Below, piece after piece: positions 1 through 9,082 of a DNA stretch of 38,213 bases. Each line of letters opens with the position of its first letter. Positions within the stretch are counted from its first letter, which is position 1. Source of the stretch: a virus. Where the stretch lies: positions 1 to 38,213 of the IMG/VR virus record IMGVR_UViG_3300028177_000012. One strand, written 5' to 3'. Under the pieces are notes generated by a model. It was not told the DNA's origin. It was given only the letters and a program-made list of their open reading frames with translations, and made no database searches. The position numbers were made by a program, and so were the translations under genes.

Positions 1-3000
1 CCAAAAGCCATTTCCCCCATTAATTCCATAGTTTCTTCTAAAGAGCCTATAGAAGGGTTGGGTACATTGTCAGACCATTCGTCAAGGGTTAATGCTGCTA
101 ATTCATCTTGAAAAGTTTGATTTTTAGTTAATTGATACATCATTCCGTCAGGTAAAATAGATATATGCCCAGTATCGTGATCATAATCCCCTTCGAAAAC
201 TTCTTTAACATCTTTATCATTAATCATAAATGAATCACCAATACCTGTTTCAAAACTATCGACTGTCAATATTCTATATCCTGCTCTTGAAGGCACGGGG
301 TGTCTTACTAACATTATCTTAACAGGGTTCTCTTTTAATAGTTGATTTAATTCTTCTTTAGACATCCTCATTATTTGAGTCGTGTCTTTACCTACTCTTT
401 TTATATCAGATAATTTCCTTGCAACAGTTTCTTTAATTGAATGACTAAAGGGAAGAATTATTTTACCTGACTCTATATCTCTCGTATAGCTCGGTCTAAA
501 ATCTAAAACACCACCCTCTTGTTTAACATCCATAGCTTCAGAAAACAAACGATTTTTAACTAAGACCTGTCCATAATCTAATTGAGACGGATGTAAACCT
601 GCCCCAGCTCTAGCCATTTCAACAATCATTCTCGGCATAGAATCTGGATGCTTTTGTTTTGTGGCTGCTAAAAACGAATCAAAATAAGCTGGATCTTGAG
701 ATATGGTAACCATATGAGCTAAAACTCTTGCGGCTGAACCTGGATTATTTGGATCGTCAATAAGTTTATTTAATTCTTCTAAGAATGCGGGATCATGTAA
801 GTAATTCGTAACCTGCATAGGAAAAGGAGCTTTTTGTTTATCAGCTTCAGTAAACATAATATGCCCAGTAGCCTCCGAAGGTAAACTGTGGATCTGGCTA
901 AAGTCATTTTTATCTCCCAAATAAACCTTTGCTTCGTCTGTAGTGGCTAGATGATCTATATATTTGGTGTAATTACCATTTTTATCTTCAACATAGATAT
1001 TCACCTGACCTTTATCTCTTCTAATTTCAGCTATCTTTTCAACTCCATTAAATATCTCAGACTTAGTAGCATCTTCTGGCAGGTCATATGTCATCTCTTG
1101 ATGCTTCATTAACAATGTACCTTCTTCAGTCTTAACAACCTTAACTGTCTTTGCTCTTTTAGCCAATGGATTAGCCCCTACTTCATCATAATATTTCTCT
1201 TGAAATACTCTTTCTGACGTAATGGTCATTCCATCTCCAGCATATTGCCATTTATTATTTGCAAATATAGATAAATTCTTTTCAGAAGCTTCACCACTCT
1301 TCCAGGTGGTTCTTGTAAACAATGTTTTTTCCTGACTTAAAGGATTGGTATCTATATCAATTAACTTAATAGTGCTTTCACGACCACCAGTTCTTGTTGT
1401 TGCTGGAGTAAATAATATTTTAATTCTATGCATAATCTTATGAGCAGATAAAGTATGATAATCGTCACCCAATAATTCCTTATAAGCTTCATGCCTTGCA
1501 ATGCCTGCGGCTCTATAGTCTTCTACAGTCCCATACATGCTAATCATTTCTTGATCGGTTAATTCTATCCCCATATATTCGTTTGCTAAATCAAATCCTA
1601 TCCGTGCCTGTTCTCCTTTCCAATATTTTGCTGTATCTAATGCTTTATGCGCAGCCGTAACTTCAATTAATCCAATTCTATCTGCGTCTCCTTTAATAAA
1701 TAAAGGAACTAAATTTTTATCATGTAACTTAGTAGCTGTTAATTCTTTTATATCTTCGGTAGTTAAAAATCCATATATAGGTGGCGTTGGAAAATAACCA
1801 CTGTCTGTAGGCGGCTTAAACTCTTGAACATTTGCACCATCCAACCAAATTACAGGTGTATCAATAAACCTATCTGCCATAGTTGCTCTTGCAAACCCAG
1901 GCATTCTTTTCTTTCTCGTCTTATCTTTTCTAAACGCATCCATAAAACTGGCTATTGTCCATCCCTTGCTTTTGCTTCTAACAAGCCTCAATCGGACTGA
2001 CTTTCTATTGCCAGGAGCGTCTGGAAACTGCCCTTCGCCTAAGACGCCATCGTTTATAACAACATTATTTTCAACTAAATTGCTTACATAAAATTGTTTC
2101 AACCTTCTTTCAAGAGGACTGTCTCCAGCTACAATATCAGCTGCAGTTAATCCTTCGTCTGATACTAAATCAAATTCCTTGGTGCTTATCTCTTTAATAA
2201 AATCTTCATACTTTTCTGAGTTTTTAGCAACTAAAGTTATCTGGTCTATTTGGTCTTTCTTTAGAACAACTCCCATTGCTTCAAAGAATCCTGAATTTAA
2301 ATGCGTAAAGTTTTCAGTATGAACATCAGCGCCTTCTGTATCCTGTTGGACAATAAGCTCTTTTAAATAATCTGCAGACCAAAAAATCTGTTCATCTATA
2401 GTCTTTAGATCTGATTCAAAAGCCTGAGAAATCTTTGGGTCAGATTGCATTTTATCTAATATATTCCAGCCTAGATCACTAACCATTGTTCTGTTCGGAG
2501 CAAATTCATTTGCCCAATCATAAAAATGTCGTCTAATGTGATCGGGGAGAACAGGTCCTGCTATTTCTTCCACCCATCTTCTAAATAAACCTTCAGATGC
2601 TCCTATGTCTCCAACTTTTTCCTGAAGAGCCCACCATCCTTCTCTAAATTTCTTGTGTAACACGCTTCTGTTCTTTTTCTTTAAGAAATAGGGAATACCT
2701 ATTGCCATTTGCATTTCAGTAACACTTCCCTGTGACTCCACTATAGCTTCTATAAGCCCAGCTCTATCTTTTAATGTTTCACCTTCTAAAAAAGGACTGG
2801 TATCAATAGCTAAATTATTAGCATGATTTAATAGAGCATCACTTGGCATAATTGCTTCATCATTTAATGTTTGAAGATCCATAACGGCAGTCTCAAAAAG
2901 TTCCGATGATAATTGAACAATATTTTTAGCTTGGTTAACTGCTGCTTGCCGAATTGTAATGGGAGCTGGAGCTTCATCGCTTTTCTTTAGGTCCGCAATT

Positions 3001-5549
3001 AATTCAGCTTTTCTTTTAAATCTTTCCTTACCATCCTCAACAATCTTTAAATCTATTCCCCTGGCTTCAGCAAGTGGTCTTAAATCCTTTTTAACAGTTT
3101 GACTTTCATAATCGACTTCTTGTACTTGTGGCTCCGATGAGACTTTTTCTAAACCAGCCTTTTCTTCTTTAAGGTTATCTATAGCAGCTTGCCTATCTAA
3201 AGGACTTAAGTGAGAATCTATATTTAAATCTTCTAATCGTTCAATTTGGAGATCTATTTCCACTTCTGCACTTCTATCTACTTGTTGTAATAGAGATTCA
3301 ATATCCACTCCTAAAGCTTGAGTCGGGTCAGTTTGCCCCAGCGTTGGGTCTTCGCTTCCAAGGGTTGGGTCTGGATAGTTTTTATCAATAATAGTATTGT
3401 CTGCCGCCGACTCACCAAATTCTTCTTTTAAATTTGCTTCATTTTGTTGATCTATAGTTAACCCAGGCTTTCCAGGAATTATCTCATCACTAGACAGATC
3501 CTCGACCTTTACGCCTAATATGTCAGCAATCTGTTCAGGTTGCATCATTAAATTGCCGATAGATCTTTCGTTGATTACAAGACCCATGTCTCGTAACTCT
3601 TCTATATTTGCCTTTAAAAAGCCAGCAGCTCTAGCTGGGTTATCCATTATATCTTTAATCTCTTGGTGAATTTTCCCAAACCTTCCTCTAATGGTATTGG
3701 TTACTGCTCTACTTTCTAAGCTACCATCATTAGCAGACACCGAAAGAGCAATCTCTTCAGGGCTCATGCCTAATAATTGACCGCCAATAATATAATTATC
3801 ATACGCATCTATATCTTTACCAGACCTAAGATCATCTGCTGTCTTTACAAGCTTATCCTGCATAACCTCTTCAGTCGTTTTTTGCTTTTTAAGTCCTGAA
3901 ATAGTTTTTACTGTAGACTGCCCAACGGACATTCCACCACCAAATAATCCTCCAGAATAACCAGCATCCCAAATCTGATCAATATTATATTCATACTTAG
4001 GAAGATTTTGTTCTAAAGCTCTTTCCTGTAAAAACTCCTGAAAAGCTTCAGTTGAGCCTTCACTTACAAAAGATAGGGGTACTGATTTAGCCCCAGCCAA
4101 TATACTCTTACCCAACCTTGCGGTCATTTTTTTACTAATTGCTTTTTGAGCTTCTTTTCTATTTAATATAAGCCCTAATTGCTTTGCCCCTTGCCTAACT
4201 ATAACACCAGAAGTCAATGCAGTACCTGCAGCTTCAACTAAAGTGGCTTGCGTAGCGTAAGTATGAGCAATTTTAGTGGCTATAGCATCAATATTGTCAT
4301 CAGTTAAAAGATCGGCAGTGGTCCAAGAGTTTTCACCTGTTGCTATCATATATTCATTTTCTTTATCGCTCCAGCCTTTCATACCAATGTTAGCTTTTTC
4401 ATCTCTTGCGTCTTGTCTTATTTTCTCCATGTAATCTCTAGAAGAAGAAAAGGCGTCTCCAGATTCAAACACATATCCTAAACCCAATGCTGGGGTTTGC
4501 GCAAGTAATCCCCACGCCATTCTAATGGGCAATCCAGCTGCTCGGACCGCAGGGTGCAATTGAATAGCAACTGATGCTGCTGTACCTAAACCTGTAGTGG
4601 CTATTTGGCTTATAGCACTTTGCGTCCCTTTGTATGCCGCATGCTTCCAACTATCAGCACTAAAAACATTGAACGCATTATAAAAGCCTCTATCTAAAAA
4701 CGGTTGAGAGTATGTACCAGTAGCAGGATCCGCTTCTTCGTATCTAACGTTTCCTTCTTCTTCAATAAATTTTCCCGCTTTACCAATAGCATCCCCAGCC
4801 TGCTCTGCTGCTTCAGCAAATCCTACTGCACTAATAGCAGCACGAGTTTTAATTCCACTTACCCCTGGTCGCATCGCATTAACCATTGTATAAACGCTTC
4901 CCATCCAACCCTTGTTTGCTTGCTTCCCAGCTCCCCAAATTTGCTCGCCTTGACCTAACATTTGCTGACCCCATTCACCAGCGGTATCTTTTGAGTGATG
5001 CTCACCTAACTGTGCGGCGTTAAACTTTATCATTGGATCTAAATAAGATTCAACAGCTTTGTTTACAATCGGCTGAAAAGCCTCTCTCATCTTTTCGCCT
5101 TCAACCGTATTTTTTGGCGGTAAATAGGATGCCATATAGTCAATCATTCCCAATGATTCTCCTGCCCATCTATTGGTAAACTCTTCTTTTTGAGACTCGC
5201 CTAATTTTGTTGACCAAAACGGACTTGAATCAGCTATCTGTCTCGCATTATCTTTAAACATTTTAAAATCAGCGCTTAGATCCTTATCTTTTGTCCTGTT
5301 AAAAGATTTAACATTCAATTTACCTTGGGAAAGATCTATTTCTTTACCAGTTATATCTTTATAAGCCGATTCAAAGTCTCCAAAAATATCTTTATAAATA
5401 TTTTCACCTGTTTGGCTTGATGTAATGGCAGGATCAAAATGTAATATTTGATGGTCCTTTGGCAAAAGAGATCCGTCGTCTTCTCTGCCATATAGCTTTT
5501 CCATGATACCGTAACTTATTGGAGATACTTGTAATCTAGTTTGTGGCAT
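1..5549 (-). CDS. Giant virion protein with putative RNA polymerase double-psi barrel (3' end outside window)
   Basis: An uninterrupted frame of at least 1849 residues starts at ATG 5549 (AAAGAG upstream) and runs off the window; I checked the reverse frame for stops over most of its length. Residues ~306-365 form a hydrophobic, Gly/Ala-rich stretch. Residues ~497-543 hold an EAFQE helix followed by GGLFGGG, a pattern I associate with large phage internal virion proteins. A DPTLG-repeat linker lies near 727-743. R1749, P1751, R1755 and G1757 (RHPVPSRAGY) precede D1788-Y-D1790-H-D1792 in GDYDHDTGH. Bacterial beta-prime has R-x-P-x3-R-x-G and then DFDGD 35 residues after the R; here the distance is 39. 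The DxDxD variant without the glycine is known from crAss-like phage RNA polymerases. Inference: an injected single-chain RNA polymerase fused to an ejection protein. The lysine-bearing first barrel is not identified, and bridge helix and trigger loop would lie beyond base 1. Alternative: a T7 gp16-like protein with a fortuitous motif. Confidence 0.65.
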   Translation of the reverse strand, partial: MPQTRLQVSPISYGIMEKLYGREDDGSLLPKDHQILHFDPAITSSQTGENIYKDIFGDFESAYKDITGKEIDLSQGKLNVKSFNRTKDKDLSADFKMFKDNARQIADSSPFWSTKLGESQKEEFTNRWAGESLGMIDYMASYLPPKNTVEGEKMREAFQPIVNKAVESYLDPMIKFNAAQLGEHHSKDTAGEWGQQMLGQGEQIWGAGKQANKGWMGSVYTMVNAMRPGVSGIKTRAAISAVGFAEAAEQAGDAIGKAGKFIEEEGNVRYEEADPATGTYSQPFLDRGFYNAFNVFSADSWKHAAYKGTQSAISQIATTGLGTAASVAIQLHPAVRAAGLPIRMAWGLLAQTPALGLGYVFESGDAFSSSRDYMEKIRQDARDEKANIGMKGWSDKENEYMIATGENSWTTADLLTDDNIDAIATKIAHTYATQATLVEAAGTALTSGVIVRQGAKQLGLILNRKEAQKAISKKMTARLGKSILAGAKSVPLSFVSEGSTEAFQEFLQERALEQNLPKYEYNIDQIWDAGYSGGLFGGGMSVGQSTVKTISGLKKQKTTEEVMQDKLVKTADDLRSGKDIDAYDNYIIGGQLLGMSPEEIALSVSANDGSLESRAVTNTIRGRFGKIHQEIKDIMDNPARAAGFLKANIEELRDMGLVINERSIGNLMMQPEQIADILGVKVEDLSSDEIIPGKPGLTIDQQNEANLKEEFGESAADNTIIDKNYPDPTLGSEDPTLGQTDPTQALGVDIESLLQQVDRSAEVEIDLQIERLEDLNIDSHLSPLDRQAAIDNLKEEKAGLEKVSSEPQVQEVDYESQTVKKDLRPLAEARGIDLKIVEDGKERFKRKAELIADLKKSDEAPAPITIRQAAVNQAKNIVQLSSELFETAVMDLQTLNDEAIMPSDALLNHANNLAIDTSPFLEGETLKDRAGLIEAIVESQGSVTEMQMAIGIPYFLKKKNRSVLHKKFREGWWALQEKVGDIGASEGLFRRWVEEIAGPVLPDHIRRHFYDWANEFAPNRTMVSDLGWNILDKMQSDPKISQAFESDLKTIDEQIFWSADYLKELIVQQDTEGADVHTENFTHLNSGFFEAMGVVLKKDQIDQITLVAKNSEKYEDFIKEISTKEFDLVSDEGLTAADIVAGDSPLERRLKQFYVSNLVENNVVINDGVLGEGQFPDAPGNRKSVRLRLVRSKSKGWTIASFMDAFRKDKTRKKRMPGFARATMADRFIDTPVIWLDGANVQEFKPPTDSGYFPTPPIYGFLTTEDIKELTATKLHDKNLVPLFIKGDADRIGLIEVTAAHKALDTAKYWKGEQARIGFDLANEYMGIELTDQEMISMYGTVEDYRAAGIARHEAYKELLGDDYHTLSAHKIMHRIKILFTPATTRTGGRESTIKLIDIDTNPLSQEKTLFTRTTWKSGEASEKNLSIFANNKWQYAGDGMTITSERVFQEKYYDEVGANPLAKRAKTVKVVKTEEGTLLMKHQEMTYDLPEDATKSEIFNGVEKIAEIRRDKGQVNIYVEDKNGNYTKYIDHLATTDEAKVYLGDKNDFSQIHSLPSEATGHIMFTEADKQKAPFPMQVTNYLHDPAFLEELNKLIDDPNNPGSAARVLAHMVTISQDPAYFDSFLAATKQKHPDSMPRMIVEMARAGAGLHPSQLDYGQVLVKNRLFSEAMDVKQEGGVLDFRPSYTRDIESGKIILPFSHSIKETVARKLSDIKRVGKDTTQIMRMSKEELNQLLKENPVKIMLVRHPVPSRAGYRILTVDSFETGIGDSFMINDKDVKEVFEGDYDHDTGHISILPDGMMYQLTKNQTFQDELAALTLDEWSDNVPNPSIGSLEETMELMGEMAF

Positions 5550-5550
5550 T

Positions 5551-6855
5551 TTATTTTATACTCTTTAATTTGATGTTTTTTCCTTTAGGCTTGCTTGTTG
5601 TGTCTGCCTCTTCAAGTAGCATTCCAGGGGTATTAAAAATCTCGATTAATTGCTTTCTTGCTTCAATAAGCTGAAACATGCCGTCATCAGCGATTACTTC
5701 TAGTCCGTATTTAGCCCCATATCTCTTTGCCCCTTTAATCTTTGGATGAGCAGTTATATTATCTGCTATAAGTCTTTCCATATTAAGAATCATATCTTCA
5801 CTTAAAGGGTCTTTATCAAGACCATAGTTAGGTATAAGCCCCTTCATTTTGTTTTTATCAGTTAAGGAATTCATTATTATAAGCTTATCTATTTCTCTTA
5901 CCGCACCCCTAACATCAAGAGTCTGAAGATTTTTAGCTGTCATTGATTCAGACCACTGACTCAATATTGGCAAGCTCTCAGAGAAGACTGTCTGGGTATC
6001 GTAATCCTTATTAGTATTCTTAAGAGAAGAGAAGCTAGATTTCACACCCTTTAATAACGATCTAACTTGAGTAAAAGCTTTAAGCCTTAACATCTCCTGA
6101 TGTTCTTTAGCTGCTTTACCAGCATCAACCTCCGCTGCTTTATCCATTCTCTGGTTTACTGTCTGATAAGCTGTTTTTTCTCTTCTCATTGTTGGAAATG
6201 CTTTCTGCAATTGTGATATTGCAGCGGTATAATCTCCAGACGCTTCAGCAACCCTTACGCCTGGCTCAACAGTCTGAGTATAAAAAGATTTCTCATGCTC
6301 ACCCATCCAAGATGGGAATTGATTGCCTTCTAACTCCTTGTTAGTATCAAACTCACCCTTCCATAGCTGTAAATTAAAATGTTCTTTAGCATTTGTAATC
6401 TTTCTATCTAGTAAAATTTTTCTTTCACCCGTCATACTACTTGCAATATTTTTATACTGTCCATCTAAAGCGTCTAATGATTCTTTAGCTCCAACCGTTA
6501 TTCCATCCCCAAGCTTCTCATTTAAAGTATTAATATGCTCATCTATTTTATTACCAGCAATTACTGTCCTTTTCCGAGTTTCAATCACGTCTCCACTTAC
6601 ATCGATAACCTGGTCGACAAAATCAACACCAGTCCTAGTATCTTCAAGCTTTTTTGATAGTGTATTTAACACATCTAGATCTGTTTCATTAGTTGAAAGC
6701 TTAGTGATCTCATCAGCAGTACTTACATTCTGTCTTGCCATAGCTGTAAATCGTGACCAATTATCTCTAGAATCCTGCCTTTCTTTAGCTTCAAGGCGAG
6801 CCCTCTTCCTGTCTTCATAATTCATTAACATTGTTAGTTCTGATATCGTTGCCAT
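5551..6855 (-). CDS. Putative internal virion (ejection) protein, 434 aa, helical
   Basis: The protein is almost entirely predicted helix, rich in Lys, Glu, Asp and Leu, with no membrane segment and no signal peptide. The first ~70 residues are highly charged (DRKRARLEAKERQDSRDNW), and long heptad-like stretches follow. It starts at ATG 6855 behind AGGAG. Its TAA lies just ahead of the ATG of the giant protein, so the two are probably translated together. I recognise no domain. Position and character resemble the middle member of a podoviral ejection set (the place of T7 gp15), between a Gly/Ala-rich protein and a giant protein. That role is inference from order and composition only. Confidence 0.6.
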   Translation of the reverse strand: MATISELTMLMNYEDRKRARLEAKERQDSRDNWSRFTAMARQNVSTADEITKLSTNETDLDVLNTLSKKLEDTRTGVDFVDQVIDVSGDVIETRKRTVIAGNKIDEHINTLNEKLGDGITVGAKESLDALDGQYKNIASSMTGERKILLDRKITNAKEHFNLQLWKGEFDTNKELEGNQFPSWMGEHEKSFYTQTVEPGVRVAEASGDYTAAISQLQKAFPTMRREKTAYQTVNQRMDKAAEVDAGKAAKEHQEMLRLKAFTQVRSLLKGVKSSFSSLKNTNKDYDTQTVFSESLPILSQWSESMTAKNLQTLDVRGAVREIDKLIIMNSLTDKNKMKGLIPNYGLDKDPLSEDMILNMERLIADNITAHPKIKGAKRYGAKYGLEVIADDGMFQLIEARKQLIEIFNTPGMLLEEADTTSKPKGKNIKLKSIK

Positions 6856-6864
6856 AATTTACTC

Positions 6865-8631
6865 CTATGCAAATGCCTTATTCTTAACAGCACTTAAGCC
6901 CATTCCCAAGAGAGGATTAGAAGCGCCAACGACTCCAATTGCAAGATCTGCTGCCAGTGAAAAGGGAGCCATCGCTTGTTGTCTTTCTTGTTCTTTTAAT
7001 TCTTCTCTTAATTGTTTTAATTCTTCATTCGCTTTAGCTCTAGTATCTCTACTATCGGCATGAAACTGATCTGTTTGTTTCTCAAAAGCAGTAGCCGCCG
7101 AAGCTAAAGAAAGGTCAGTTGTTCTTTGAAAATCATCAGTAAGGTCTTCCTTGATTCTTTTTATAGAACCAGTATTTAGATTACTACCCTTTACGGCATC
7201 CAACCTATTCCCAAGCTGAAGATTCTGACCTTCCCCTATTCTTCTATTACCCTCTGCATACTCATCTGCCATCGCTCTTGACTCGGCATGCTCTTGATTA
7301 GCCATATTGCCTATCATCGATTCTACCCTATTAACACCCTTACCTAAATCGTCTATAACGCCACTACGTCTATCCATTTGAGAAAAAGTTGATAAAACAT
7401 TAGCACCTGCAGCTATATATGGAGCTGCTTTTCCTATTGCAGCCCCCGCTTTACCTAAAAGGGTTTTCCCCTCACCTAATTTTGAAGCAGTATCATCCAT
7501 CGCATTTGTTGCAAAATCTGGATCTATTGCCATGTCTTGAAAAGTGTCAGCTCCATCACCTAAGTCATCTAATTTCTTCCCAAACATATCTTCATATTCA
7601 TTTGCATCTAATGCCATTTCTGCTTTATCATCGAAATCTAGCCAATCGTAATCTAATTCTGGTTTTTTTGGTCCCTTTAAAGCTTGTAAATGCATTTCTC
7701 GATCCATAGACATCCCAGAAGAAGAACCTTCTGTAGGCGCACCATATTTACTTTCCACCACTTCTTTCCATTCATCCCTTCTTGCCCTTTTATCCATAGC
7801 CAGATTTTCAGCAACCTGCTCATTTGAAAATCTTTTTCTACTATCATAACTAGCAAATCTATTTAAATCTACTTTTTCTTTTCCCCACTTAGGTTCATAA
7901 ACCCCATCAAAAGATTGGCTTTCTTTACCAGCATAAGAGGTGCTTGTACCAGAAGATTGGTGAACTTTTGCTTTATACATTGAATCTGGTCCAGTTATAG
8001 AGCGCTGCCTTCTTGCAAAAGCATCTTTAGCCCCCGATATATCCTTTATTCTGTCTAAATCTTCTTCTGTTACAGTGCGACTAAGTTTTGATTTTGGAGC
8101 TAAAGGATCGTAATTAGTTTGACCGCTTGTATTTGGAAGACTTCCATACCAAGGTTTTTCAGTCCCAGCTGGGTTAGAAGATAAAGTCTTACCAACTTCC
8201 AGATTGCTTCCAAAGTTACTCGTCATATCAACGCCTGCTTTGCTATTCATATCCCAATTTGAAGCATCAAAATTTGAATAAATATCCCCACCAGCTCCCT
8301 GCTTGTTAATACCTTGCTGATAAAAATCATAACCACCATCAACCCCACCTTTAACAGATTTATTTCTAAGATCAATAGCATTATTCATACTAGTTGGTAT
8401 CCCATAGGTATTTGTAAGGTTTTGTACAGCTTGAGATCCAGCGTTTGCTCCAATTTCATTGTTAGAAATAGATTGAACTGGATTTGATGTCGTTGAAGAT
8501 GTCCCAGAGCCATAGGACCCTTGAGCTTGAACAATCGGATTGTGAAGCGATTCTTTCCTGCCTTCCATCTCTTCAAAAAACCGACCAACGCCATAGGCAG
8601 AGCTATTCCCTTTGTATTTATTTGTTGCCAT
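6865..8631 (-). CDS. Putative internal virion protein with amphipathic and hydrophobic segments, 588 aa
   Basis: The amino half (residues ~1-330) is low-complexity, rich in Ser, Gly, Asn, Gln and Tyr, and probably disordered. The carboxyl half changes character: a Gly/Ala-rich hydrophobic segment near 392-416 (GKAAPYIAAGANVLSTF), a helical region, a short charged coiled coil (NEELKQLREELKEQERQQ), and a final hydrophobic stretch near 558-582 (SLAADLAIGVVGASNPLLGM). Such segments could insert in a membrane after ejection, as proposed for T7 gp14-type proteins. It starts at ATG 8631 with GGAG upstream and overlaps the preceding gene by 14 bases. No family is recognised; the ejection role is inferred from position before the helical and giant proteins. 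Confidence 0.55.
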   Translation of the reverse strand: MATNKYKGNSSAYGVGRFFEEMEGRKESLHNPIVQAQGSYGSGTSSTTSNPVQSISNNEIGANAGSQAVQNLTNTYGIPTSMNNAIDLRNKSVKGGVDGGYDFYQQGINKQGAGGDIYSNFDASNWDMNSKAGVDMTSNFGSNLEVGKTLSSNPAGTEKPWYGSLPNTSGQTNYDPLAPKSKLSRTVTEEDLDRIKDISGAKDAFARRQRSITGPDSMYKAKVHQSSGTSTSYAGKESQSFDGVYEPKWGKEKVDLNRFASYDSRKRFSNEQVAENLAMDKRARRDEWKEVVESKYGAPTEGSSSGMSMDREMHLQALKGPKKPELDYDWLDFDDKAEMALDANEYEDMFGKKLDDLGDGADTFQDMAIDPDFATNAMDDTASKLGEGKTLLGKAGAAIGKAAPYIAAGANVLSTFSQMDRRSGVIDDLGKGVNRVESMIGNMANQEHAESRAMADEYAEGNRRIGEGQNLQLGNRLDAVKGSNLNTGSIKRIKEDLTDDFQRTTDLSLASAATAFEKQTDQFHADSRDTRAKANEELKQLREELKEQERQQAMAPFSLAADLAIGVVGASNPLLGMGLSAVKNKAFA

Positions 8632-9070
8632 TTTTCATCTCCATCAATTGCATAATTAAATTAAGTTGATCTACATCAAAAGAACCTTGTTCTAAATCAG
8701 AAGCGGATACTAAGTTACCATTAATACTTGCTTTTGTCCTATTCTCATACCAGTCATCATACTCAGGGAAAGAATTGTTTGCACCAGTATAATTTCCAGA
8801 AGATATTGCTTTATCATAGCTGCTTTTAAATTTATCATAATCAGTCCTTTTCAATTCTCTATCGTCAGCTTTCATTTTGCCATAGTATCCTAACATACGA
8901 AGTTCTTTATTGCTTTTTTCATCAGAAACTATTTGTTTGTTTAAATCTTTTATATTACGCTTTGCGCTGTTTATATTGGCAAGAGCAAGGTGCAAGTCTC
9001 CTTGAGTGTCTGCTTTTTTAGAAGCAGCTATTCTGCCTGTTCTTCCTGTGTTTCTTCTATTGTATCCCAT
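8618..9070 (-). CDS. Hypothetical virion-module protein, 150 aa
   Basis: A small protein with a strongly basic start (GYNRRNTGRTGRIAASKK), a helical middle (residues ~28-60) and a Tyr/Asp-rich carboxyl part (SFPEYDDWYENRTK). There is no membrane segment. ATG 9070 follows an AAGGGTG ribosome-binding site, and the end overlaps the start of the 588-residue protein. No family is recognised. Its place between the long fibre and the probable ejection proteins suggests a small structural or assembly component, which is inference. Confidence 0.5.
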   Translation of the reverse strand: MGYNRRNTGRTGRIAASKKADTQGDLHLALANINSAKRNIKDLNKQIVSDEKSNKELRMLGYYGKMKADDRELKRTDYDKFKSSYDKAISSGNYTGANNSFPEYDDWYENRTKASINGNLVSASDLEQGSFDVDQLNLIMQLMEMKNGNK

Positions 9071-9082
9071 AATATTACACCC

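Noticed and set aside
4704-4958. Plus-strand open frame of 84 codons
   Set aside because: It lies wholly inside the giant minus-strand gene, has no ribosome-binding site and a low-complexity Ser/Phe-rich product typical of an antisense shadow. The same holds for other plus-strand frames in the module.
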